A stretch of 64,000 nucleotides of DNA, taken from positions 186,001 to 250,000 of the forward strand of contig CALJGI010000004.1 of assembly GCA_938074045.1 (NCBI GenBank). Reading direction: 5' to 3'. A program made the translations under genes and the position numbers. This document shows positions 35,982-43,830 of this stretch, piece after piece. Numbering within the stretch: position 1 is the first letter of the stretch; every line of letters starts with the position of its first letter. The notes beneath the pieces are model-generated. The model saw only the letters and a list, made by a program, of their open reading frames with translations. It was not told the origin of the DNA and ran no database searches. Origin of the DNA: an uncultured Halieaceae bacterium (GTDB taxonomy: Bacteria > Pseudomonadota > Gammaproteobacteria > Pseudomonadales > Halieaceae).

Positions 35982-36344
35982 ATGAATGAAGCTGAATTGC
36001 AGGCCTACTCCGATGCATGGAATAACCATGATATCGAAGCGGTGATGTCATTTATGACCGAAGACTGCATCTTTGATACCGGTGGCGGCACTGAGCGATA
36101 CGGCACCCGGTACGAGGGATTTGACGAGGTAAAGGCGAGGTTTATCGCCGTATGGACCGACATTCCGGATGTTCAGTTCATCAACGCCCGTCATTTTGCA
36201 AGCGGCGATAGAGGCTGCTCGGAGTGGACTTTTACGGGTACCCGCCCGGACGGTACGCGCCTGGAAATGGATGGGTGTGATTTGTTCGATTTCCAGGATG
36301 GAAAAATCAGAGTGAAAAATTCATACATCAAGAAGGTGAGCTAG
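35982..36344 (+). CDS. SnoaL-like/NTF2-fold protein
   Basis: The 120-residue protein has the NTF2-like build: ELQAYSDAWNNHDIEAVMSF, MTEDCIFDTGGG, then FDEVKARFIAVWTDIPDVQF and CDLFDFQDGKIRVKNSYI at the end. Members bind small hydrophobic ligands or act as polyketide cyclases and hydrolases; the ligand is not known. The ATG at 35982 is preceded by AAGGAG 8 bases upstream, which decides it over a GTG at 35973. Confidence 0.85.
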   Translation: MNEAELQAYSDAWNNHDIEAVMSFMTEDCIFDTGGGTERYGTRYEGFDEVKARFIAVWTDIPDVQFINARHFASGDRGCSEWTFTGTRPDGTRLEMDGCDLFDFQDGKIRVKNSYIKKVS

Positions 36345-36367
36345 GACCAACCTCCAGGAGCAGCAAC

Positions 36368-37510
36368 ATGATCACCAGTTTTGACGACTATTGTATACAC
36401 CAGACCCACGAACCTATCGCGCAACCATCACAGAGCGATCGAAATTTCTATGATCGCTATTGGTTTAACGGCATGGACACCAGTGGCGCCTTTCTCTTCG
36501 AAGTTGGATTTGGTGTCTACCCCAATCGATGGATCATGGACGGCCATTTCAGCGTCACCGTAGGTGGGGTACAGCACAGCTTTCATGGCTCTCGACGAGC
36601 GCCGAAGGACAGAATTGAAACACAGGTGGGCCCGCTGACTGTGCAGATAGTAAAACCGATGCGACAAGTTCGTGTTGTTCTGGCCTCCAACGAAACAGGC
36701 ATAGAGTGTGATCTTCTGTTTACCGCCCGCACAGCGCCCACAGAGGAGCCCAAGAACATCCTTTACGATAACGACCGCCTGATTATGCACAACAGCCGGT
36801 TTACACAATTTGGAGTCTGGTCTGGCTCATTCACCGTCAACGGCGAACGACACGAAGTAGACGCCGCCACCACGCGGGGCGCTCGCGACAAGTCCTGGGG
36901 TGTGCGCCCCGTGGGTGAAACAGAGGCTGGCGCACCCAGTATTGTAAACGCTGAGCCTGGCGTTTACTGGACCTGGTGCCCAATAGATTTCGGTGATGTG
37001 TGCACGCAATTCGGCACATTTGAGGATCACGACGGCAATTCCACCCAGGTTAGTGGCTGCCTGGTACCGGCTTATGATGACCCAGACCAGATTCCCGCTG
37101 CAGAGCAGACTGGTCATGTGGAGATGCACGAAGCACGGCACCAGATAGTGTGGACCCCCGGCACGCGCCGCCCCGCTTCCGCCTCATTTCAGCTGACACA
37201 AAAAAATGGCACTACTCATGAAATTTCGGTGGAACCTATCACTCGATTCTACATGTTGGGGATTGGCTATCAGCACCCTGAATGGGGTCACGCCCACTGG
37301 AAAGGGGAAGAGGCGCTGGGTGGCGAATCCTGGGTTATCAATGATCTGGATGAACTGGATTATAAGCACATACACATACACCAGATGGTCAAGGCCACCA
37401 TGGGTGACCGCGCGGGTATTGGCACGCTTGAAACCATCGTATTTGGTCGCCACGACCCATCAGGCTTCAAGGATATTCTCGACGGCGCCCCCGATTCCTC
37501 CACCTCATGA
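36368..37510 (+). CDS. Large uncharacterised beta-rich protein (possible AttH/CrtC-like lipocalin fold)
   Basis: This 380-residue soluble protein has no signal peptide and no family I can name with confidence. It is rich in aromatic and beta-strand segments in two halves: YDRYWFNGMDTSGAFLFEVG, then PLTVQIVKPMRQVRVVLASN in the first, and VYWTWCPIDFGDVCTQFGTF, HPEWGHAHWKGEEALGGESW in the second. That two-domain arrangement recalls AttH/carotenoid hydratase-like lipocalin proteins seen beside steroid or aromatic degradation genes, which is an inference. An ATG with AGGAGC upstream starts it, and a VOC gene follows 17 bp downstream. Confidence 0.6.
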   Translation: MITSFDDYCIHQTHEPIAQPSQSDRNFYDRYWFNGMDTSGAFLFEVGFGVYPNRWIMDGHFSVTVGGVQHSFHGSRRAPKDRIETQVGPLTVQIVKPMRQVRVVLASNETGIECDLLFTARTAPTEEPKNILYDNDRLIMHNSRFTQFGVWSGSFTVNGERHEVDAATTRGARDKSWGVRPVGETEAGAPSIVNAEPGVYWTWCPIDFGDVCTQFGTFEDHDGNSTQVSGCLVPAYDDPDQIPAAEQTGHVEMHEARHQIVWTPGTRRPASASFQLTQKNGTTHEISVEPITRFYMLGIGYQHPEWGHAHWKGEEALGGESWVINDLDELDYKHIHIHQMVKATMGDRAGIGTLETIVFGRHDPSGFKDILDGAPDSSTS

Positions 37511-37527
37511 CACTCAAAAAAAAATAG

Positions 37528-37962
37528 ATGTCACGGCCACCTTTTCACCTCGCCATTCCCGTCAGGAGCATAGCCGAGGCTCGCGAGTTCTACGGCGGGG
37601 CCCTCGGCTTTCCCGAGGGCCGCAGCGCGGAGCATTGGGTAGATTTCAATATGTTTGGACACCAGTTGGTGGTGCACCTTGACCCCTCTCAAGACGACCA
37701 ATCGGGAGACAACGGTTTGCGCAACGCAGTGGACGGCCATCAGGTGCCAGTGCCTCATTTTGGTGTTGTATTGGACTTTCCCGCTTGGGAGGCTCTGGTA
37801 GATCGAGTCAAGTCGTCTGTGCCGGAGTTTCTGATAGAACCCCATATACGGTTTGCGGGCGAGCCCGGGGAACAGGGCACAGTGTTTTTTCTCGACCCAT
37901 CGGGCAATGCGCTGGAATTCAAAGCATTTAAAGATATCGATGGTCAATTGTTCGCCTCTTAG
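37528..37962 (+). CDS. VOC family protein
   Basis: A 144-residue glyoxalase-fold protein: PPFHLAIPVRSIAEAREFYG (His7), FGHQLVVHLDPS (second strand), PHFGVVLDFPAWEALVDRVK (His) and TVFFLDPSGNALEFKAFKDI with the last Glu. The metal-binding set is complete. It is the third intact VOC protein of the accessory stretch. It follows the large beta-rich protein by 17 bp and may act with it, though no substrate is evident. Confidence 0.87.
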   Translation: MSRPPFHLAIPVRSIAEAREFYGGALGFPEGRSAEHWVDFNMFGHQLVVHLDPSQDDQSGDNGLRNAVDGHQVPVPHFGVVLDFPAWEALVDRVKSSVPEFLIEPHIRFAGEPGEQGTVFFLDPSGNALEFKAFKDIDGQLFAS

Positions 37963-38029
37963 GCCTGTTTCAATTAGGGATGCGGTCGCATCTGACGCCG
38001 AGGACCTGTGCGCTATATATAACCACTAA

Positions 38030-38209
38030 GTGGCGGAAACCACCGTTTACCTGGCCCCTGACGCACAAGGCCGGGGGCTGGGAAGCGCTCTCCATGAAAA
38101 ACTGGGCTTCGAGAAAATCAGCCAGTTCCTGGAGGTGGGCTCCAACTTCAACCAGTGGATTGACGTCGATTACTGGGAATTGATACTCCCGCAGGGTGGA
38201 CCCAACTAA
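38030..38209 (+). pseudogene. Remnant of a phosphinothricin-acetyltransferase-like GNAT gene
   Basis: One frame from about 38030 to the TAA at 38207-38209 reads ETTVYLAPDAQGRGLGSALH (acetyl-CoA loop) and runs directly into EKLGFEKISQFLEVGSNFNQ and a WELIL end. In intact members about 40 residues lie between those parts, so an in-frame internal deletion removed them. The N-terminal half is missing and there is no good start. It is a decayed gene. Confidence 0.65.
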
Positions 38210-38210
38210 A

Positions 38211-39470
38211 TCAACCCCGCCCGAATCGCCCGGCCATTGCCAACAGCTCACGAAACTGCTCAGCGTGCTGTGACCGATACCTGGTCTGTTCTGCGCGAAT
38301 GTGTTCGAGTACGTTAGACAGCGTACCTCCGGTCAATTGATGACCAAAGCCCGGCACGCCACCCCCTTTTGCAACGTTGGTATCAAACAGGACATCTTGC
38401 ACGAGATCCCCGGTGAGTGACGTAGAATGCGTGCCGTCCACATAGTACTTCATCCTGGTTGAGCTATCTCCCGGTGCAGGAATCTGCTCAGAATTGACCG
38501 CGTTGTAACCGCTGAAATCCCATAAGGGAAAGGGCTCTAAACCCAACTCTGTGGCAATGGTTTCATTCAGGGCGACCACATCAGTCTTGAGTTCTTCAAA
38601 CACGGTCCAAAGCCCGGCTGCGACCATTAATTCGGCAAACCGCGCGTGAAATGGTGAGAAATACACATGCAATTCCACATTATTGTGGTGTGCCAGGTAT
38701 AGCAGCTTGCGCAGGTGATCCAGTTGCACCTTGCTGCCATCCCTCTCCAGGGAATAACAGCTCTGGGGCTGGGGAAACCAGGTTTCCCGAAGATAGTTCC
38801 GCTCTGTAACCTTGAAGCCCTGATGCTGGCTCTCCTGTGGCGCCGGGAACCGCTCCCAGTATCCATCCCGGTGCAGATTCAAGTTCCCGCTTTCCGGTTC
38901 GGAAAATGATGCCTGGGTCCGCCAGGTCAGCCAACTGAGGCGAGTGCTCTGCACCGACGTCAGCTGCCCAAGGTGGTCCACCAGATAACGCACGGGGTAG
39001 CGCCAGTTTGTCTCTGTCCCGGCGAGGCGCTGACGGTACTCGCGGAAATGCGGCTCAGATCCTTGCTCACGGCAACTGTTGAACATCATGAAATCCAGCG
39101 CCAGTACAGCCCGCTGTATCTGCGAAACTTTGACCGCGTGGCGAAAATTCCACCATTGTATTTCCGCGGTGGAGCCGGCAAGCGCAAAGTTATATGGTCG
39201 AAAGCCCGCCCAGGCCTCATGACCAGTACGCAGTGACGCCCCCGCTCGCGAGGTTCCCAGAATAATCGCATCAGGTTGCGCACGACGCACCGTATAGGGC
39301 TTGGACACAAACTGTCCGGCAAAAAAATACGGTTTAAAGGAATTGATGCCCTCTATATCCGGTGCACCAAACAGTCGTGAATGATCGAGCAAGCCATTGA
39401 AAACAGCCAAACCTGATAAAGTCAGTAGCAGTCCGGCAAGCAGGCGAAGAAAAAAGCGCTGGGGTGTCAT
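38211..39470 (-). CDS. SGNH-like (AlgJ/DltD-type) protein paired with an MBOAT acyltransferase
   Basis: The protein has one N-terminal membrane anchor (about residues 5-25) and a large exported domain. SGNH-hydrolase traits are visible: AIILGTSRAGASL (block I, with the nucleophile-position Ser in GTS) and DGTHSTSLTGD near residue 360 (the Asp-x-x-His block). AlgJ/AlgX and DltD proteins of this kind pass acyl groups to exported polymers. I use the ATG at 39470 (419 residues); the frame is also open to an ATG at 39545, which has a GGGAGAG site but would place the start 29 bp from the divergent gene. No polysaccharide synthase is nearby, so the acceptor is unknown. Confidence 0.75.
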   Translation of the reverse strand: MTPQRFFLRLLAGLLLTLSGLAVFNGLLDHSRLFGAPDIEGINSFKPYFFAGQFVSKPYTVRRAQPDAIILGTSRAGASLRTGHEAWAGFRPYNFALAGSTAEIQWWNFRHAVKVSQIQRAVLALDFMMFNSCREQGSEPHFREYRQRLAGTETNWRYPVRYLVDHLGQLTSVQSTRLSWLTWRTQASFSEPESGNLNLHRDGYWERFPAPQESQHQGFKVTERNYLRETWFPQPQSCYSLERDGSKVQLDHLRKLLYLAHHNNVELHVYFSPFHARFAELMVAAGLWTVFEELKTDVVALNETIATELGLEPFPLWDFSGYNAVNSEQIPAPGDSSTRMKYYVDGTHSTSLTGDLVQDVLFDTNVAKGGGVPGFGHQLTGGTLSNVLEHIRAEQTRYRSQHAEQFRELLAMAGRFGRG

Positions 39471-39520
39471 CTGGTTATCGAATCGCTTCTGGCTTGGTTT
39501 TGTGGTGAAATCACGCCCAG

Positions 39521-39526
39521 TATAAT
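39521..39526 (+). promoter_or_regulatory. Candidate -10 element of the MBOAT gene
   Basis: A perfect TATAAT lies 49 bp before the ATG at 39575. The -35 side is poor (TTGTGG at 39500-39505 with a 15-base spacer). If real, it supports the shorter start of the divergent SGNH-like gene, because otherwise it would lie inside that gene. Confidence 0.4.
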
Positions 39527-39574
39527 CTAAACCAACCCGGACCATGGGACTCTCCCTATCATACAGGGCGTTTA

Positions 39575-41044
39575 ATGCTCTTTAATTCTTACGAGTTCCT
39601 GTTCGCATTCCTGCCCAGCGTTTTCCTGCTGTATTTTATCGGGAACCGCTTAGGTGGCGGTGTGGCAGGCAAATCCGCACTGGTTTTGGGCTCCTGGTTT
39701 TTCTATGCCTGGTGGAACCCGGTCTACCTTCCCCTGCTGCTCTGCTCTATCACTGTGAACTATGTGTTGTCCCGTCGCATCATGGCCTGCTCGAGGGAAC
39801 AAAAGGTTCGCCGCAAAAGGCTGATGGTTACCGCAGTCCTCGCCAATCTCGGTGGGCTGGCCTATTTCAAATACATGGATTTCTTTATCCTGAACCTGAA
39901 TATTTTGGGTGCAGACATCCCACTACTGCATCTCGCTTTACCCCTGGCTATCAGCTTTTTCAGCCTGCAGCAGATCGCGTACATTGTGGACGCCTACCGC
40001 GGGGTGGATTGTCGGGGCGGCCTGCTGGACTACTGCATTTTTGTCTCCTTTTTCCCACAACTGATTGCCGGACCGATCGTTCATCACCGGGAAGTTATTC
40101 CACAGCTTCGAGAAAGCAGCAATCAGCATGTCAAATTCGGCAATCTTTCGCTGGGGTGCTTTCTCCTGGCCATCGGACTCTTCAAGAAGGTGGCTATTGC
40201 CGACACCTTTGCGAACTGGGCGACCAATGGTTTTGATGTTGCCATCACCCTGACAATGGTTGAGGCCTGGATTGTCAGCTATGCATACACCTTTCAGCTG
40301 TATTTTGATTTCAGTGGCTATTCAGATATGGCGCTGGGCCTGGCGCTGATGTTCAACATCAAGCTGCCCCAGAACTTCAACAGCCCTTATGCGGCGACCA
40401 GTATCATCAACCTGTGGCAGCGTTGGCACATGACTCTGACGCGATTCATCAATATGTATATCTATCGTCCTCTGCTACGCGCACTACCCCGGGTTAACTT
40501 TGGCTACGGGATGGTGGCCAGCTTTTGCGCCATGTTTGTCGCCGGAGTCTGGCATGGCGCGGCATGGACATTCGTCGTATTTGGCGTGCTTCAGGGCCTG
40601 GCCATCGTGGTCAACCATTGCTGGCGCAAACTGAAGCTCCCCATGCCCGATATACTCGGGTGGTTAATCACATTTCATTTTTTCAGCCTGTCGCTGGTGA
40701 TTTTCCGCGCCACCCAGTGGAGCGATATCGTCAAGGTATACAGCGGTATGTTCGGTCTTTCCGGTTTCGGTGGCTGGGCCAGTTTTGGAAAATTGTTTCA
40801 GGGGCAACCGTTTTGGTACTTCAGCCTGGCGTCGGATATAGTGGAAAAGAATATGTGGGCGACTATTACCTGCGGTGTGGTAATCATTTACTTTATTTTC
40901 CACGTTGCCACATTGCCGAACAGCAATACACTCGCGGAGCGCTTTGTACCCGACAATCGCCACCTGCTCGCCACATTCGGGATGCTACTCGTGGCCGTAC
41001 TGTTGCTGTCCAGCCCGAGCGAGTTCATATATTTTCAGTTTTGA
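39575..41044 (+). CDS. MBOAT family O-acyltransferase (AlgI-like)
   Basis: The 489-residue inner-membrane protein starts MLFNSYEFLFAFLPSVFLLY, the signature beginning of AlgI-type acyltransferases. It has about ten transmembrane segments, the PQLIAGPIVHHREVIPQL stretch, the conserved FSGYSDMALGLALMFNIKLP and WQRWHMTLTRF, and the invariant active-site His in FVAGVWHGAAWTFV. These proteins take an acyl group across the membrane, here together with the divergently encoded SGNH-like protein. The polymer that receives it is unknown. Convergent with the DUF6279 gene 8 bp downstream. Confidence 0.93.
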   Translation: MLFNSYEFLFAFLPSVFLLYFIGNRLGGGVAGKSALVLGSWFFYAWWNPVYLPLLLCSITVNYVLSRRIMACSREQKVRRKRLMVTAVLANLGGLAYFKYMDFFILNLNILGADIPLLHLALPLAISFFSLQQIAYIVDAYRGVDCRGGLLDYCIFVSFFPQLIAGPIVHHREVIPQLRESSNQHVKFGNLSLGCFLLAIGLFKKVAIADTFANWATNGFDVAITLTMVEAWIVSYAYTFQLYFDFSGYSDMALGLALMFNIKLPQNFNSPYAATSIINLWQRWHMTLTRFINMYIYRPLLRALPRVNFGYGMVASFCAMFVAGVWHGAAWTFVVFGVLQGLAIVVNHCWRKLKLPMPDILGWLITFHFFSLSLVIFRATQWSDIVKVYSGMFGLSGFGGWASFGKLFQGQPFWYFSLASDIVEKNMWATITCGVVIIYFIFHVATLPNSNTLAERFVPDNRHLLATFGMLLVAVLLLSSPSEFIYFQF

Positions 41045-41052
41045 GGCTGGAA

Positions 41053-41910
41053 TCAGTCCTGTGACTGCAGACCTTCAAAGCGCTTGCGCCATTTTTCCAA
41101 CTCGCGACGCAAGTGCTTGTCCTGCCTGGCGGTGCGACTATTAATCACATCGCTGACTACACCCGCTATCACATGCTGATTATGCTCACTGGCTGCCTTG
41201 TAGGACCGCCTCGAAGGATCAGCCCTCTCCTCCAGCATCAGGGCAAGTGACGCCAGCCAGTTCCCGGATTTGTTGGCCAGAAGCTTTTCCATCTCACGCA
41301 ACCACTGACGCCGATCCGCCAACCAATGATCATCGTAGCGCTGAAGACGCAACACGGCGGCACGCAGAACAGCCTGTTGGTCCTTATCAAGCCGCCCCAT
41401 CCAATCCTGCAAGCTCTCACGAAGCTGCTCAAAATTTTCCTGGTTGTACTCTTCTTCATCCCGTTCCAGATTGTCTTCTTCCAGTTCCTCTTGATTGCTT
41501 TCCATTCGATCGAGGTATTCACGGAACTGTTCATCCGCCAGATCTGCCGCCAGACCCAGCAGCAGTGGTTGCGCACGTTCGGTCACCCTGGATGCCGCCT
41601 TCAGTGCGAAATCAATCCACCTACGAACCTGGTCGGTGCTTATGGTTTCGTCCAGTTGTTTTTCCACATCCGCAATAAAAGCGGTGTAAACCGGGAGTTC
41701 AACCTGTCGATGCCAATCCAGGATCGGTGCCAGATTCTGGTCAAATTCATTCCGCTGTGAACGGTTGAGATCGACGTAATCTTCAACATACCAGGGGATC
41801 ACGACATTGAGCCTGTTATAAAGGAAGCCGGAGCTACACGCCGGCACCAACAGAATCAGGGCCAGTAGCACACACCTCCCCACCACCCAGGATTTACCCC
41901 TGCCCATCAT
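41053..41910 (-). CDS. DUF6279 family lipoprotein
   Basis: From the ATG at 41910 the precursor is 285 residues with a lipoprotein signal (LLALILLVPAC, lipidated Cys at 24). The mature part shows the DUF6279 pattern LYNRLNVVIPWYVEDYVDLN followed by LAPILDWHRQVELPVYTAFI and is highly helical and charged (EELEEDNLERDEEEYNQENF). It probably sits in the outer membrane with unknown function. Its start overlaps the stop of the upstream Frag1-like gene (ATGA). Confidence 0.83.
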   Translation of the reverse strand: MMGRGKSWVVGRCVLLALILLVPACSSGFLYNRLNVVIPWYVEDYVDLNRSQRNEFDQNLAPILDWHRQVELPVYTAFIADVEKQLDETISTDQVRRWIDFALKAASRVTERAQPLLLGLAADLADEQFREYLDRMESNQEELEEDNLERDEEEYNQENFEQLRESLQDWMGRLDKDQQAVLRAAVLRLQRYDDHWLADRRQWLREMEKLLANKSGNWLASLALMLEERADPSRRSYKAASEHNQHVIAGVVSDVINSRTARQDKHLRRELEKWRKRFEGLQSQD

Positions 41911-42596
41911 GTCTTGTTGTTCTCCTGAAAATGAAAACTCATCGCAAAACCCTGATATCTCCAGGCAAAATACATAATTAGAAAGTTCAATTGCAACATC
42001 AACGTCAGAATCCACTCAAATGCATCTTCCCAGACATCGTAGTCAACAGGCGAGAGATCCAGAACCACCGTCAGTATACCTGTCACCAAAATAGCAATGT
42101 TCAACCACATGCCAGCGCGACCAATCCAGGCCGGCACAGGGCAATTCAGGTGGTCGATGTTTTGAAGGTGAGAAAATAACAACAACTGGGCCAAATAGGT
42201 AAAAGAGAAAAACAAGACGGTGCCGACACGCCTCTGGGTTGCCCATTGCTTTCCCGCCTCGCCCAGTACCGTCACGTACGCAATCATACCCAGACATGCA
42301 ATAACCCCCAGAACCAACATCCACGTTGCCCGACGCGATGCCGGTCGATAAATTGCGCGCACCCAGTGATAGGCCAACACCCAGTAAACCATCATGAGGA
42401 CTGCTGACGGGATCATCAAAGCTCTGAACAGGTAACTCTCGGGCGGCTTTCGTCCCGTTGCGCTGATGGATGTACAGCTGTCAATGTACGGAATACACCA
42501 ATCGACATGCCCCTGCTGAGCCGCGATCAGATAGCATAAATGAACCGCTATGGCGGGTATCAGCGCACACAAAAAAGGTACCAGCTGCAACTTCAC
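41907..42596 (-). CDS. Frag1/DRAM/Sfk1-like membrane protein
   Basis: The 229-residue protein has six transmembrane segments and the pattern IPYIDSCTSISATGRKPPES with a paired Cys, followed by LFRALMIPSA, which resembles the CWH43 N-terminal/Frag1 family. In eukaryotes this family is tied to GPI-anchor lipids and autophagy; in bacteria the role is unknown. It is translationally coupled to the DUF6279 lipoprotein gene. Confidence 0.72.
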   Translation of the reverse strand: MKLQLVPFLCALIPAIAVHLCYLIAAQQGHVDWCIPYIDSCTSISATGRKPPESYLFRALMIPSAVLMMVYWVLAYHWVRAIYRPASRRATWMLVLGVIACLGMIAYVTVLGEAGKQWATQRRVGTVLFFSFTYLAQLLLFSHLQNIDHLNCPVPAWIGRAGMWLNIAILVTGILTVVLDLSPVDYDVWEDAFEWILTLMLQLNFLIMYFAWRYQGFAMSFHFQENNKT

Positions 42597-42759
42597 GCCA
42601 TCATTACTCTCATGGTTAATCCAGGCTGCAGGAACAAAGCCTACCTAAACGCCCGGGTTAAGGCGAGGGGCATAAAATGGCATTCTCGCGAACAGAATCG
42701 CAATCACATTTACTCTAGCATGCAGGCCCGTTATGGTTACCGGGCAAGGGAGGAACAAA

Positions 42760-43674
42760 ATGACTACGCTGTTTATCACTCACGAAGACTGCCGACTGCA
42801 TGAAATGGTGGAGGGACATCCAGAGTCACCGGGGCGTCTCGAAGCTATCGACATCGCTCTTCGGTCAGCTCCCTGGTACAACCAGCTTACACATTTCAGC
42901 GCCACTCCCATAAGCCGGGAACAGGTCGCAGCCATTCACAGTCGATCGTATGTGGATGACATCTGGCACGCTCAACCGGGTGACGGACTGACCAGAATAG
43001 ATCCCGACACTTCGATGAACCGCCACAGCCTGCGTGCCGCTCGCCTCGCCGCCGGCGCTGGTATCTATGCTGTGCAGGAAGTGATGAACGCGCGGGCGAA
43101 CAATGCTTTTTGTGCGGTACGCCCTCCAGGACACCACGCAGAATCATTGATTGGAATGGGTTTTTGCCTGTTTAACAGTATCGCCCTTGCAGCGGAACAG
43201 GCCCTGCAAACCGGTGCTGAACGGGTCGCCATACTGGATTTTGACGTTCATCACGGCAATGGCACAGTGGAAATTTTTCTGGACCGCCCCGAGGTATTGG
43301 TATGCTCGAGTTTTCAGCATCCGTTTTACCCGGGACGTTTCGACGATGTGGAGCGCCCCAATATCTGCCTGACGCCACTGGCAGAGGGCACGGACAGTAG
43401 CGAGTTCCGCACCGCCATCGAGCGCGACTGGTCCAAGGCGCTACAACAGCACCGACCTGACCTGGTACTCATTTCAGCCGGATTTGACGCCCATCGGGAG
43501 GACCCGTTGGCTGGCTGCAATCTTGAAGATGAAGACTACAGCTGGGTAACTGGATTTATCCGCGACCAGGCGCTAGCCCTATGCGACGGGCGTATAGTCT
43601 CTATGCTGGAAGGCGGCTACAACCTCGACGCGCTTGCGCGCAGCGCAGCACGACATGTGGAAGCCTTGCTATAG
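42760..43674 (+). CDS. Histone deacetylase family (class II-like) deacylase
   Basis: The 304-residue protein (ATG at 42760, GGGAGG upstream) has the arginase/deacetylase fold. Catalytic residues are visible: RPPGHHAE (tandem His), LDFDVHHGNGT (zinc Asp and His), SAGFDAHREDPL (Asp) and EGGYNLDAL with the Tyr that stabilises the intermediate. Bacterial members include acetoin-utilisation and acetylpolyamine amidohydrolase types; the closest seem to be the class II-like general deacylases. Cytoplasmic. Converges on leuA about 155 bp downstream; that gap holds nothing I can support. Confidence 0.92.
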   Translation: MTTLFITHEDCRLHEMVEGHPESPGRLEAIDIALRSAPWYNQLTHFSATPISREQVAAIHSRSYVDDIWHAQPGDGLTRIDPDTSMNRHSLRAARLAAGAGIYAVQEVMNARANNAFCAVRPPGHHAESLIGMGFCLFNSIALAAEQALQTGAERVAILDFDVHHGNGTVEIFLDRPEVLVCSSFQHPFYPGRFDDVERPNICLTPLAEGTDSSEFRTAIERDWSKALQQHRPDLVLISAGFDAHREDPLAGCNLEDEDYSWVTGFIRDQALALCDGRIVSMLEGGYNLDALARSAARHVEALL

Positions 43675-43830
43675 AGCCGGCTTCAAATCAGGCAAGAGAC
43701 CTGGAGAGTGGTTTTACTCTGACCTCGGTCATGGCAAGCTGGCCGAAATCGTTCTTCGCCATGAGACCCCGCGCACAATCACGGAGGGGCTCACCTCTAT
43801 ACCAGCCCGCTACGCCAGATTCATGCCTGG

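Noticed and set aside
17678-38209. The run of small genes as an integron cassette array
   Set aside because: No repeated attC-like sequence was found between the genes and no tyrosine recombinase is encoded in the window.
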